The translations under genes were made by a program, and so were the position numbers. The notes beneath the pieces were generated by a model. It did no database searches. It was not told where the DNA came from and saw only the letters and a list, made by a program, of their open reading frames with translations. Shown piece after piece: positions 33,292 through 42,191 of a DNA stretch of 64,000 bases. Origin of the DNA: UBA4732 sp002404095 (lineage in GTDB: Bacteria > Planctomycetota > Planctomycetia > Gemmatales > Gemmataceae); contig DAIPWT010000001.1 in assembly GCA_036783645.1 (NCBI GenBank), positions 62,001 through 126,000 of the forward strand, in the 5' to 3' direction. The stretch's first letter is position 1. Each line of letters opens with the position of its first letter.

Positions 33292-33613
33292 CGGATTTCT
33301 CCAGGATGCGGTTTACGGCCTGACACAACTCGGTCCAGGATTGCACCTTTTCTCGCAGGGCCGCCTTTCCCTTCTTCGTGATCTGGTAGTAGCGCCGCTT
33401 GCGTCCGGTCTCTTTTTCTTCCCACTCGCCGACGATCAGCCCGTCGGCCTCCATCTTGTGCAGACTCGGATACAACGACCCCTCGCGCCACGTGAACGAA
33501 CCATCGGTGTCGCGATGCACCGTCGCGGCGATCTCGTAGCCGTACATCGGCTTGCGGCTCAACAGCGACAGGATGAGCAGCGAAAGCGTACCCTTGAGGA
33601 GTTCAGAATCCAT
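33278..33613 (-). CDS. PadR-family transcriptional regulator
   Basis: The 111-residue protein matches PadR: LLKGTLSLLILSLLSRKPMYGYEI, then the winged helix with GSFTWREGSLYPSLHKMEADGLI and GRKRRYYQITKKGKAAL. Such dimers bind inverted repeats and are released by small ligands or by a partner protein. I used the ATG at 33611-33613 because the residues before it are not family-like. It is followed, with a 14-base overlap, by a HAAS-domain protein, the standard partner. It likely regulates this two-gene operon. Confidence 0.9.
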   Translation of the reverse strand: MDSELLKGTLSLLILSLLSRKPMYGYEIAATVHRDTDGSFTWREGSLYPSLHKMEADGLIVGEWEEKETGRKRRYYQITKKGKAALREKVQSWTELCQAVNRILEKSDGQP

Positions 33614-33716
33614 GAGCGCCCATATACAAAGGAATCCGATACATCGCATTCCTATGTATTATGGCCGGCAAATTGCTTCTGTCAATGCTGCCGCTGTCAC
33701 TGAGCCGGTTGTTTTG

Positions 33717-33829
33717 AAAGCGAATCACGAAAGCACGAAAATACGAAAACACGAAGAACTCTTGAAGGCGATATCTTTGCCTTGAATTCTTTCGTTTTTT
33801 CGTATTTTCGTGCTTTCGTGATTCGCTTT
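33717..33829. repeat. AT-richer palindrome, about 39-bp arms
   Basis: AAAGCGAATCACGAAAGCAC from 33717 and its complement ending at 33829 pair over about 39 bp with one or two mismatches. Base composition (CGAAAATACGAAAACACG) is clearly lower in GC than neighbouring sequence. It fills the gap between the PadR gene start (33613) and the deacetylase-like gene end (33839). Confidence 0.85.
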
Positions 33830-33838
33830 TTGCGCCGT

Positions 33839-35257
33839 TTAGGTGGCGTATGCGGCCCGCGCCGATTCCATCCCGGCCCCCTCACTGCAATCCACCTCGA
33901 ACGGCCCTTCGCCTTCGATGCGCAGTCCAATCAGCTCGCCGTCGTGGAACTCCGCCTCGACTTCGCGCACCCTTCCGGCGATGGACCGCAGCGGCCTGCC
34001 GGCAAACTCCAGCCGCGCCGGACCTTCTTGCAATACTTCGACGTGAATCCGCTCCGGCGTGTACGAATGCAGCAGCCACGGCAGGTTGCATGACACGACC
34101 CGGTTGGCCGGCGGCGGAATGAGATAATCGCGATAGTCATTAGGGTCGCCCGAGCAGCCCGCCTCCGCGGCCTTTACGATGTTGTACGCCTCGCGCGCCG
34201 TGACGTAGTGCAGCCGGAACGGCGGCCGATTCCACCACGTTTCCATCGCTTCATACATCGCGTCCATGTCGGCGCTAAGAAACGAATCGCGATTTTGCAT
34301 GGCATGTGTGTGCGTCTTGACGAATATCCATTCCGGCCGGCCGGTCACGTGGACGTTGCCCGCCAATAGGCCGGCCAACCGTCGGGGATGCGGCCGCGAC
34401 GAGTTCTCCAGGGCGCCGTCCTCCATTCCGCCCATGTGCCAATCGACGGTGATCGGCCCCTGGAAGAGGAGGAGATCGCCCGAAGGCGCCCGACCGACCT
34501 CAACATCGACGCCGTTGTGGTAAGACTTCGGCCGGCCGTCCTCGGTGGCGTAATAATGGGTGTTGCATTTACGCGGCTGCGCAGGCGAACCGAGCGACGG
34601 AAAGGTGAAGTCGGCGTAACAACCGGCGTCGCGCAGGGCGCTGATCTCGGTGTCGCAGCCGCTCAGAGAGTCATCGCGGGCGCCGTTGTCGAGGGCGGAG
34701 TTGCCAGCGACATAGCCGAAAAGCTGGCGTGGCCGCTCCTCCGCCGTGCGCATCGCCCCACAGCGGCCGAACCAGTTTACGCCGTCGCGCAGAGTGGCGG
34801 CCATCGTCTCGTGGGTGTCGTGGTCGTGATGCAAGTGGAACTCGACTTCGCCGAAGCCGCGGAAGACGCTCTCGCTGAGCGCCTGGACGCAGTCCCGGTT
34901 GGGATAATCGTAACGGTAGAACCAGGTGTGTTGCGGCGGCCGGCCGTCGGCGTCGCCGTGCTTTCGGGCCATTTTTTCGTAAGCGGCGCACCAGGAGCGC
35001 ACCGACTCCACTGCCGCGGCGTCGCCGAAGCGCTTGGCCGGCTCGTAGTGGTCGGCGGTAAGGACCATCACGTCGATGGTCTGACCGGGCGCGAAGCTCC
35101 TCCGGTCGAAGCGGCGCCGGCGCAGGTATTCCGGCAGCCAGCCGCCGCGTAGGGCGCGCCAACGCAGAGCGCGGTACGCCAGCAGCGGCAAGCGGGACAG
35201 GGTGCGCGACCAGGATGCTCGCATTTCAGGGTCGGGAGAGGTCAAATGAAGGCTCAT
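33839..35257 (-). CDS. Polysaccharide-deacetylase-like protein of a surface-polysaccharide cluster
   Basis: The 472-residue protein contains VMVLTADHYEPAKRF, FHLHHDHDTHETMAATLRDG and ITVDWHMGG, segments that suggest a metal-binding barrel related to polysaccharide deacetylases; HHDHDTH may bind the metal. No signal peptide is evident. It is the promoter-distal member of a minus-strand cluster with a CapK-like ligase, an asparagine-synthetase-like protein and a flippase. Uncharacterised proteins of this kind recur in planctomycete exopolysaccharide clusters, so a role in sugar or amide modification is inferred. The exact reaction is unknown. Confidence 0.6.
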   Translation of the reverse strand: MSLHLTSPDPEMRASWSRTLSRLPLLAYRALRWRALRGGWLPEYLRRRRFDRRSFAPGQTIDVMVLTADHYEPAKRFGDAAAVESVRSWCAAYEKMARKHGDADGRPPQHTWFYRYDYPNRDCVQALSESVFRGFGEVEFHLHHDHDTHETMAATLRDGVNWFGRCGAMRTAEERPRQLFGYVAGNSALDNGARDDSLSGCDTEISALRDAGCYADFTFPSLGSPAQPRKCNTHYYATEDGRPKSYHNGVDVEVGRAPSGDLLLFQGPITVDWHMGGMEDGALENSSRPHPRRLAGLLAGNVHVTGRPEWIFVKTHTHAMQNRDSFLSADMDAMYEAMETWWNRPPFRLHYVTAREAYNIVKAAEAGCSGDPNDYRDYLIPPPANRVVSCNLPWLLHSYTPERIHVEVLQEGPARLEFAGRPLRSIAGRVREVEAEFHDGELIGLRIEGEGPFEVDCSEGAGMESARAAYAT

Positions 35258-35328
35258 GGTTCTTCCTGGGGTAGTGCTTCATTGCAATCGACGTTCACGG
35301 ATGCCCTTACACAGTTGCTTCGTTCGAT

Positions 35329-36711
35329 TTATGCCTGTGCCGCGAGGAAGCGCGGTGCGACCGTAGAGCGGCTGAACAGGAACTTGCCACTCGCTTCGGC
35401 CGGCATTTCGTCCACCGCTTCCCATTCGCATACGGCGCCGGCGCCGAGGCGCCGCCGGGTAGCCTCTCGAAGATATTCGCCATCCGCAATTGGATCAAAG
35501 TCCCGGCCGGGGCGGATGCGGTACACGACCGCGCCCGCCGTATGCTGGCGGATCTGCACCTGGCCGAGGCTGGGCCGCTGGGCCACCACGTAGGTGGCCA
35601 GGAAGACGCCGGACACCAGTCGGCCGTCGGCGCCGACGAGGAAGTCAGTAACGCGCCCTGCCACACGCTCCAGTCGCGGCAGACCACGGCCGCACGGACA
35701 CGGTCCATCGGCCCACGCGGCCATGTCGCCGATGCGATAGCGGATCAACGGCATGGCGCCGTTGAGCAAATCGGTCACGAGGACCGCGCCCATCTCGCCG
35801 GGCGCGGCGGGGCCGTTCGGCGTTTCGATTTCCAGGTATAAGCCTTCGGCCATGACGTGAAGCCCGGCATGAGCGGAACATTCGCTGGCCACTACGCTGA
35901 CCTCGCGGCAGCCGTAACGGTTGTAAACCGGACAGCGAAACACCTGTTCCAGCAAATCCCGATCTTCTTTTTCCAGTATTTCAGCAGAGGTCACGATGGA
36001 ATGAGGCTGGTACGCCGTCAAACCCCGAGCTTGGAGGAAGCGGGCGAACATCACGACGGCGCGGGCGTAGGCTTGGATGATGTGCGGACGGACGCGGTGC
36101 AGCGCGTGATGGAACTCCACCATGCGCTCCTCGGTGAGGCAGCCGGCGTCCAGCCACATTGGCTCTCGCAAAAGGGCGTTGCGAAACCGCGAGCGCCAAC
36201 CGTCGGCCGGCCGGTCTTGCGGGGCGCCCCAGATGACGGCCGCCTTGTCGCCGACTTCCCAGCCGGCCCAGCGGTTATGGCGCAGCGTCGCCGCCGCCCG
36301 CGAACACTTACGAGCGCCGCTCAGAAAGAACGTCACCGGCGTTCCCGTCGAACCGCCCGTCTGGTTGCGGATCAAGTCGGAACGCGGCCAATTGCGCGCC
36401 ACCATGTCGGCGCCGTGTTCCTGAATGTCGCGTTTTTCCAATGGCGGCAACGCCCGCAAGTCTTCCAGGTTGCGCAGGAGGCCCGGCGCGAAGCCAGCCT
36501 GCTCGAAACGTCGTTGGTAGAAGGGGCAATTGTCCGACGCATGGAACAACAGAGATCGCAGACGGGCGAGTTGAAGTCGGCGAATCTCTTCGGGCGGCAA
36601 AAACTGCGTCCGCTCGAACTCACGCTCGAAGCGCAGTTGGGCCGTCTCGCCGCGGCGCCAGAGGGCCAGCGGCGTCAGCACGTCGCGTACGATGCGTTGG
36701 TAGAGCGGCAT
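35329..36711 (-). CDS. CapK/PaaK-like adenylate-forming ligase
   Basis: The 460-residue protein has the AMP-binding motif RNQTGGSTGTPVTF, then NRYGCREV and LIRYRIGDMAAW, as in phenylacetate-CoA ligase and the CapK proteins of capsule loci. The N-terminal 90 residues (ARLRSLLFHASDNCPFYQRRF) are also typical. In polysaccharide clusters such ligases activate a carboxylic acid for attachment to a sugar or amine. It lies 71 bases downstream-side of the deacetylase-like gene and 119 from the asparagine-synthetase-like gene, the latter gap holding a palindrome. Confidence 0.82.
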   Translation of the reverse strand: MPLYQRIVRDVLTPLALWRRGETAQLRFEREFERTQFLPPEEIRRLQLARLRSLLFHASDNCPFYQRRFEQAGFAPGLLRNLEDLRALPPLEKRDIQEHGADMVARNWPRSDLIRNQTGGSTGTPVTFFLSGARKCSRAAATLRHNRWAGWEVGDKAAVIWGAPQDRPADGWRSRFRNALLREPMWLDAGCLTEERMVEFHHALHRVRPHIIQAYARAVVMFARFLQARGLTAYQPHSIVTSAEILEKEDRDLLEQVFRCPVYNRYGCREVSVVASECSAHAGLHVMAEGLYLEIETPNGPAAPGEMGAVLVTDLLNGAMPLIRYRIGDMAAWADGPCPCGRGLPRLERVAGRVTDFLVGADGRLVSGVFLATYVVAQRPSLGQVQIRQHTAGAVVYRIRPGRDFDPIADGEYLREATRRRLGAGAVCEWEAVDEMPAEASGKFLFSRSTVAPRFLAAQA

Positions 36712-36731
36712 GACAAAATCCTAACTTTATG

Positions 36732-36816
36732 GGCGAACGGCCGGCGTAAGCCGGCTGGTACGTCACCAAGTCGGCGATAGCGTGACGTACCAGCCGGCTT
36801 ACGCCGGCCGTTCGCC
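36732..36816. repeat. GGCGAACGGCCGGCG-family palindrome, 35-bp perfect arms
   Basis: Arms 36732-36766 and 36782-36816 are perfect complements with a 15-nt centre. It is the sister of the copy at 27546-27640. It sits inside the minus-strand polysaccharide cluster between two co-directional genes. Confidence 0.92.
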
Positions 36817-36830
36817 ATTTGTTACAGCCT

Positions 36831-38648
36831 CTAACGCGACGGCGCGAGGATCGCCGCGGCGCGATGCGCCGGCACATCGCGTTCCGACCGCGGCAGTGAG
36901 CGTTCGATGAACAGCTTGTGCCAAAGGTCGTAACAAAGCAGGCTGTACAGGAACCAGTTGGGCCCGGCCCGCGCTTGCTCCAGCGTCTCGGGTCGAACGA
37001 AATCGTAGGCGCCTATGCGCTCAACCAGCGGCCGCAATTGCCCGCCTGGCGCCAACCACTCGAAAATCGGTTGACCGAAGCCGAGTTTGCGCCGCCGCGC
37101 CACTTCGCGTGGGACAACGCGCTCCAGCGCCTTTTTCAGCAATTCCTTGGGCCGACGGAACGGGTAACGCACGGCCGGCGGCAGGTTGAGCGCGAAGCGC
37201 AGCATCCGCGAATCAAGGAACGGACATAAAAGGTCCGCTCCGGCGTGATTAAACAGCGTGGTCCATAGCGAGGCGCTGTCCACCGCTTCACCGAGAAAGC
37301 CGGCCCCGTGCAGGCGATCTTGCGGCGCCGTGGGCACGGCGAGACGGTCGAGCAGCGTGCGCCGCTGGGCGGCGGCAGCGGCGACCGCGGACTCGCCGAA
37401 ACACGCCCGCGCCGCCGCCCAGTCGGCGAACGACGCGGCTTGATTAACCGGATGTTCCAGATCGCTGAAGTCGTTTAAGGCGTTCGCCAGTCGCAAGGGG
37501 CCGGCGAGTCGTTCCATGCCGAGTGTGCGACACAAGGCCGCGGCCGCGCTCCGCAATCCCCGCGACGGCAGCGCCCGCCGGGCAAACTCGGCCTCATGGA
37601 TCGCGCTGGCCAATCCCACGCCGAAGAGGCTGTCAGCCCCTTCGCCGCATAAGCCGGCAGGGGCGCCTTGTCCCACCATTGCGCGCGCCAAACCAGGGAA
37701 ATACGCGGTCTGAACATGGTTGGGCGGCTCGCCCGTCGCCGACAGCGTTTCCACCAAATAGCCCGCGTAAAGGCCGTCGGCGGGGATGAGCGTATGGGCC
37801 GTGCCGAGCGCCTGCGCCGCCGTCATGGCGTAATCGGTATCGAGCCAGGTGCGCGGGTGATCCACGCTGATCGAGAAGCTGGGCGGCGCCGCATCGCTGA
37901 CGGGGGCGACGCGATTCCAGATCGCTTGAATGTAAGAGCTATCCACGCCGCCCGACAACAGGTTGGCCGCGCCGGGATATACGGCGCTGCAATCGTTCAG
38001 GATGGACCCCATCACGTCCTGCAAGCGCTCCACCGCATCGGAGCCGGCTTCTGTTTCGCGCAAGTCGGCGAAGGTGTGTCGCTGGGTTCGCGTAAGGCCG
38101 CGTTCATCCCAAGTAATTTGTTCGCCCGGCAGTAGGCGATGGAAACTCTCAAACAGCGTGTCGCGCCCAGGGGTGAAACGGTAGAGAAAGAACAGCGGAA
38201 GTACGTCACGGTTCGGCCGCCTCGGCGCTTCCGACGCTTCCACGAGATGGGCAAGGTTGCCGCCGAAAAGGAAGCCGTTCGGCCCTGTGTGGTAGTAGGT
38301 GAAGCCGGCCCCGACGAGGTTGCGGTAGAGCAGTACGCGGCGCGCCTGGCCGTCGATCAGGGCGACGGTGAAACTACCCTCCAGGCCGTCCACGGCGAGA
38401 TCGCCGTGTTCCAGGTAGTGACAGCGAATCGCCTCCGCCGTCGTTTCAGCGTCCGGCAGGCCGCCCCGTCCCGCCGCGACGTAGCCGCGAATGAGTAAGG
38501 CGAGCGAACCCCAGGTGAAGAGCCGGCAGCCGGCGGCGTCCGCGCGAAGGAATGTTTCGCCACCGTCGCCGACGACGCGCCAACCGTCGCCGGCGTTCGC
38601 ATCCGTCGCCGGGCGATTAAGCATTCCGCCTAAAAAGGTGGTTTCCAT
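36831..38648 (-). CDS. Asparagine-synthetase-like protein lacking the glutaminase cysteine
   Basis: The 605-residue protein has the asparagine synthetase B layout. The C-terminal synthetase half has the ATP-pyrophosphatase loop LLSGGVDSS (residues 231-238). The N-terminal half keeps the Ntn glutaminase fold pattern (FLRADAAGCRLFTWGS, FLFGGNLAHLVEA) but starts METTFLGG, so the nucleophilic Cys2 of AsnB is missing. It probably cannot release ammonia from glutamine and may use free ammonia or another amine. Within this cluster it may form an amide on a glycan or a precursor, together with the CapK-like ligase. The true acceptor is unknown. Confidence 0.8.
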   Translation of the reverse strand: METTFLGGMLNRPATDANAGDGWRVVGDGGETFLRADAAGCRLFTWGSLALLIRGYVAAGRGGLPDAETTAEAIRCHYLEHGDLAVDGLEGSFTVALIDGQARRVLLYRNLVGAGFTYYHTGPNGFLFGGNLAHLVEASEAPRRPNRDVLPLFFLYRFTPGRDTLFESFHRLLPGEQITWDERGLTRTQRHTFADLRETEAGSDAVERLQDVMGSILNDCSAVYPGAANLLSGGVDSSYIQAIWNRVAPVSDAAPPSFSISVDHPRTWLDTDYAMTAAQALGTAHTLIPADGLYAGYLVETLSATGEPPNHVQTAYFPGLARAMVGQGAPAGLCGEGADSLFGVGLASAIHEAEFARRALPSRGLRSAAAALCRTLGMERLAGPLRLANALNDFSDLEHPVNQAASFADWAAARACFGESAVAAAAAQRRTLLDRLAVPTAPQDRLHGAGFLGEAVDSASLWTTLFNHAGADLLCPFLDSRMLRFALNLPPAVRYPFRRPKELLKKALERVVPREVARRRKLGFGQPIFEWLAPGGQLRPLVERIGAYDFVRPETLEQARAGPNWFLYSLLCYDLWHKLFIERSLPRSERDVPAHRAAAILAPSR

Positions 38649-38684
38649 CCGTGGAACCTCTTGATGACAACTCCATTCTGCCGC

Positions 38685-40292
38685 TTACCGGAATCCGCTC
38701 GCCACGGCCTCAACCGGGACCGCCTCTTCACCTGTGCATTCCGGGATCACCAGCACGACCGGCGCCCGCGATGGCGGCGGTTCAGCCGGCGCCGGTTTGC
38801 GCCGCAACCTGGCCCACGTCTGCCGGACGGCGGCGAAAACGTACTCCTTTTCCTCGGAGGACGGCAGCCCGCACATCCAGACCAGCAGTGGCCACGACAG
38901 CCACAGCGCGCCCTTGGCCGCGATTGCCCAGCCGGTCGCCGGCAAGAAGCGCGACACCAGCCATAAGCCTACCGCCAAGCCCATGAGGTCCACCAAGCGG
39001 CCCCACTCATATTCCACCGGAAAGATCCGTTGTGTCGTTTTCCAGGTACATACGGCCAGGAAAGCGAAACCCGCAACCGTGGCAAGGGCCGCCCCCATCG
39101 CTCCGTAAGTCGGAATCAAGACGACGTAGAGTACCAAAATTACCACGGTGGACGCCAGAGTAATGTAGAGTTTTAGTCCGGTGCGGCGCCGCACGTAGAA
39201 GCCGGCGTCCATGAGGGCGGCGGCGGCCTGAAAGAAGCCGGCCAGCACCACGGGAGCGATGATGACCGCCGCGCCGGGGTATTTGGCGTCGCCCAGAATG
39301 CGAACCGCCTCATCCTGGAACAGGCACGCGGCCAAGCCGACCAGCATGAAGGCGCTCATAATGCGCGTGAACGTCCGTCCGAAGACTTGCGGGGCGTCAG
39401 GCTCCTCAGCTGCTTTGTACATGCGCGTCGCCCAGACCATGTACAACGGCGCCACGCTGAACGTGGCCACCGTTAGAGCTACCTTGTAGCCCAGGCCGTA
39501 AACGCCGACTGCCGCCACGCCGCGGCAGCGCAAGAGGAAAAAGCGGTCGCCGTGCTGCAAGATAAAAAAGCCGAGCGCGCCCGGAAGAAACGGCAGCGCG
39601 AACCGCATCAGGCCCATTAGGTGTTCTCGATCCGGCCACGCCCCTTTGCGGCACAGTTCGCGCAGGCTCAGGCCGACGCCATACGAACCGCACGTCAGAG
39701 CGGTGGCCGTAAACACGCCGGCCACGCCCCATTGCAAGACCACCACGAACAGGACGCAGAGAGCGATGCGGACTACGAATTGGCTGATGGTGATGATTAC
39801 AAACAGGGCCGATTCCACCCGCGCCTGCAACAGAGCCAGCGGCATCATCGCCAACGGCTCCATCAGTACGCCGAGTACGGCAAGCCGCATAAGACCGGCG
39901 CTAATTATCGGCCAGCCGCCGCTCTGGAACAAGTTACAGACCGGCCCAGCCAGCGCCATGATGAGACCGCCGCCCACGACGCTAATCACGACGAGCAGCG
40001 CCATGGTCGAGCGAAACACCTGCTCCCGTTCCGCGTCCGATTTACTCTGCTGATAAAAGGTCATCAGCCCTTGGCGCAGCCCGCCGATGAGCAGGAGCGT
40101 ACCCGCCATTTCCGCGCAGCGCCCCAGCACTTCGAGAGCGCCGAAATCGTCGGGCCTTAGCCAGCGCGCGTAGAGCGGCACCAGCACGACCCCGCCGGCC
40201 TGCACCAGCACGCTTCCCAATCCGTACAGCAGCGCGTGTCGGAAAAACGATCGGTTTTCCATGCCACAGATCCGCCTGTCCCGTCGTTTCAT
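38685..40292 (-). CDS. Polysaccharide flippase (Wzx/MOP-like)
   Basis: The 535-residue protein has 12-14 hydrophobic helices and the MOP-superfamily start FFRHALLYGLGSVLVQAGGVVLVPLYARWLRPDDFG, typical of O-antigen and exopolysaccharide flippases. They move lipid-linked sugar units across the inner membrane. A cytosolic Arg/Pro-rich tail of about 55 residues follows. The start at 40290-40292 is supported by GGGAAG; ATGs at 40262 and 40328-region alternatives exist. It appears to be the first gene of the minus-strand cluster. Confidence 0.85.
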   Translation of the reverse strand: MKRRDRRICGMENRSFFRHALLYGLGSVLVQAGGVVLVPLYARWLRPDDFGALEVLGRCAEMAGTLLLIGGLRQGLMTFYQQSKSDAEREQVFRSTMALLVVISVVGGGLIMALAGPVCNLFQSGGWPIISAGLMRLAVLGVLMEPLAMMPLALLQARVESALFVIITISQFVVRIALCVLFVVVLQWGVAGVFTATALTCGSYGVGLSLRELCRKGAWPDREHLMGLMRFALPFLPGALGFFILQHGDRFFLLRCRGVAAVGVYGLGYKVALTVATFSVAPLYMVWATRMYKAAEEPDAPQVFGRTFTRIMSAFMLVGLAACLFQDEAVRILGDAKYPGAAVIIAPVVLAGFFQAAAALMDAGFYVRRRTGLKLYITLASTVVILVLYVVLIPTYGAMGAALATVAGFAFLAVCTWKTTQRIFPVEYEWGRLVDLMGLAVGLWLVSRFLPATGWAIAAKGALWLSWPLLVWMCGLPSSEEKEYVFAAVRQTWARLRRKPAPAEPPPSRAPVVLVIPECTGEEAVPVEAVASGFR

Positions 40293-40694
40293 GTCTTCCC
40301 GAAGACGCCCCACCCGACGCGCGAACACCGGCGCGGCCGCGACGACGGCGCATAAAAAGATTTGACAACCCGCAAATGGGCGATAAAGGCTTCGATGCAG
40401 GCGCGGAGATCGATCACGGGCCGGGAGGATGTGACGCCGGCCTGTCGGGAGAGAGAGGATTGGTGGGGAAAGGGATTATCATGGCCGTCATCCTTGCGCC
40501 GTGGTGCTGATCGATCCTCGATCATCATCGCATGTCTGCGGAGTCCAAACGGTACCGGAGTCGCCTCGTCCTGTCAAGCCGGTCCCTACGACCTCGCATT
40601 TGCCTGAACCGCGATAGTTTGACCCCGCCGTCCGATCCACTATGCTGCCCGCTGTGTCCCAGACGACGGCCGGCCTTTACGACGTGAGACCAAC
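40293..40694. other. Divergent intergenic region without a recognised gene
   Basis: This 402-base gap between the flippase and MFS starts holds no credible reading frame and none of the large palindromes. It should carry promoters for both sides. Apart from the putative promoter noted below I see nothing in it. Confidence 0.6.
40619..40646 (+). promoter_or_regulatory. Possible sigma-70-type promoter for the MFS gene
   Basis: TTGACC (40619-40624) and TATGCT (40641-40646) are separated by 16 bases and lie 49 bases before the start at 40695. The match is good at -35 and partial at -10. Confidence 0.35.
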
Positions 40695-42023
40695 ATGGAA
40701 CGAATTGCGCAACGCGGCCTATGGATGGCGTTGGCGGCCGCCCTATTGGGCTGGATGTTCGATGGCTTCGAGCAGGGCATCTTTCCGTTGGTGGCGCGGC
40801 CGGCCCTGACTGACCTACTCGGCCTGTCCGACGACGCCCGCCGCGCGGCTGACCCGACGATGGATGTGCGGACGCGGGAAGAAGCCAAGCAACGCATCGA
40901 CGCCGTGGTCGGCCCGTGGAACGGCGGGATCACGGCCGCCTTTCTGGTCGGCGCAGCCTGCGGGGGCTGGTTCTTCGGCTGGCTCGGCGACCGCGTCGGC
41001 CGTGTACGCGCCATGGTCTACAGCGTCCTCACCTACGCCGTCTTCACCGGGCTGTGCGGTCTGGCCCAATCGCCGTGGCACCTGGCCGGCCTACGCTTTC
41101 TTTCCGCGCTCGGCATGGGCGGCGAATGGGCCTTGGGCGTGGCGCTGGTTATGGAGTGCTGGCCCGAACGGTCGCGGCCGCTCCTCGCCGGCCTCATTGG
41201 CGCGTCGGCCAACGTGGGCTTCATCCTCACCGGATTGCTGGTCACGGTCGTACAGGCCGCCGGCCTAAAGATCGACGGCGGAGGCTGGCGTTGGGTGTTG
41301 GCCGCGTGTGTCTTCCCGGCCCTTCTGACGTTTTTCCTACGTACTTTCGTGCCGGAGTCGGAGAAATGGAAAGAGGCGGCCTCCTCCGGGCCGCGAGCAA
41401 GAGTAGCAGACATTTTTACTCCGGCTATTCGCTCGCGGACGCTGATCGGGACTGCCCTCGCTTGCATCGCCCTGATAGGCACTTGGGGTTCGGTGCAATG
41501 GATCCCGCTTTGGGTTCTGAAGATGACTAACGGCCAACAGCAGGCGGCGAACAACGCGCAGATGTGTTCCGGTTTGGGCGCCGTGGTCGGCTGTATTCTC
41601 GGCGCCGTCGCCGCCGGCCGACTCGGTCGGCGCCGGACCTATTTCTGCATGTGCCTCGGCTCCCTGCTGGTGTGCGCCTACCTATTCCGCTGGCAGACGC
41701 AGCTGCATCCGGCCGTGGACGGCTGGTTCCTGGCGGTGGTGACGCTGACGGGCGCCCTTACGGCGTCCTTTTATGGCTGGTTGCCGCTGTACTTGCCGGA
41801 ACTGTTTCCGACGCGGATACGGGCCATGGGCCAGGGCTTCGCCTACAACGCCGGCCGGATCATCGCCGCCGGCGGAGGGCTGGTTATGGGCTATCTCATG
41901 AGCAAAGACCAGTCCTCAGGTAATTATGCGCAAGCGGGGGCGGCCATCAGCCTCATCTACATAGTCGGCTTGGCGATCATCTGGCTGGCACCGGAAACCG
42001 GCGGGCGGCCGCTGCCGGAATGA
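40695..42023 (+). CDS. Major facilitator superfamily transporter
   Basis: The 442-residue protein has 12 predicted helices and the MFS loop motif GWLGDRVGRVRAMVYS between helices 2 and 3, with GRLGRRRTYFCM as the repeat in the second half. The extended loop after helix 1 (residues 40-75) and WMFDGFEQGIF at the start resemble aromatic-acid or sugar-phosphate:H+ symporters. The substrate cannot be told. Half of a GTTTAG-family repeat lies 30 bases after the stop. The gene is divergent from the polysaccharide cluster and may be unrelated to it. Confidence 0.85.
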   Translation: MERIAQRGLWMALAAALLGWMFDGFEQGIFPLVARPALTDLLGLSDDARRAADPTMDVRTREEAKQRIDAVVGPWNGGITAAFLVGAACGGWFFGWLGDRVGRVRAMVYSVLTYAVFTGLCGLAQSPWHLAGLRFLSALGMGGEWALGVALVMECWPERSRPLLAGLIGASANVGFILTGLLVTVVQAAGLKIDGGGWRWVLAACVFPALLTFFLRTFVPESEKWKEAASSGPRARVADIFTPAIRSRTLIGTALACIALIGTWGSVQWIPLWVLKMTNGQQQAANNAQMCSGLGAVVGCILGAVAAGRLGRRRTYFCMCLGSLLVCAYLFRWQTQLHPAVDGWFLAVVTLTGALTASFYGWLPLYLPELFPTRIRAMGQGFAYNAGRIIAAGGGLVMGYLMSKDQSSGNYAQAGAAISLIYIVGLAIIWLAPETGGRPLPE

Positions 42024-42053
42024 ACCTGGAAAAGCCGCCCGTTTTGAGTTACG

Positions 42054-42079
42054 CGCTCCCCTTCGGGTCGCGGCTAAAC
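42054..42079. repeat. Half-unit of the GTTTAG family in reverse orientation
   Basis: CGCTCCCCTTCGGGTCGCGG then CTAAAC matches the right arm of the 1072-1140 palindrome. The left arm is missing or degraded. It lies between the MFS and histidine kinase genes. Confidence 0.8.
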
Positions 42080-42191
42080 GGCGCGTCTTCATTCTACATG
42101 CGCATTCCTCAGACTTTTTCTTGCCTTTCCTCAATTTATTCCGCATCCTTATTAAGTATTCGCTCTTCCCGTCCTCCTTGCGCGAGTACGC

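Noticed and set aside
40293..40694. A small minus-strand gene (40289-40528)
   Set aside because: It has no ribosome site, no family resemblance and overlaps the likely promoter region.
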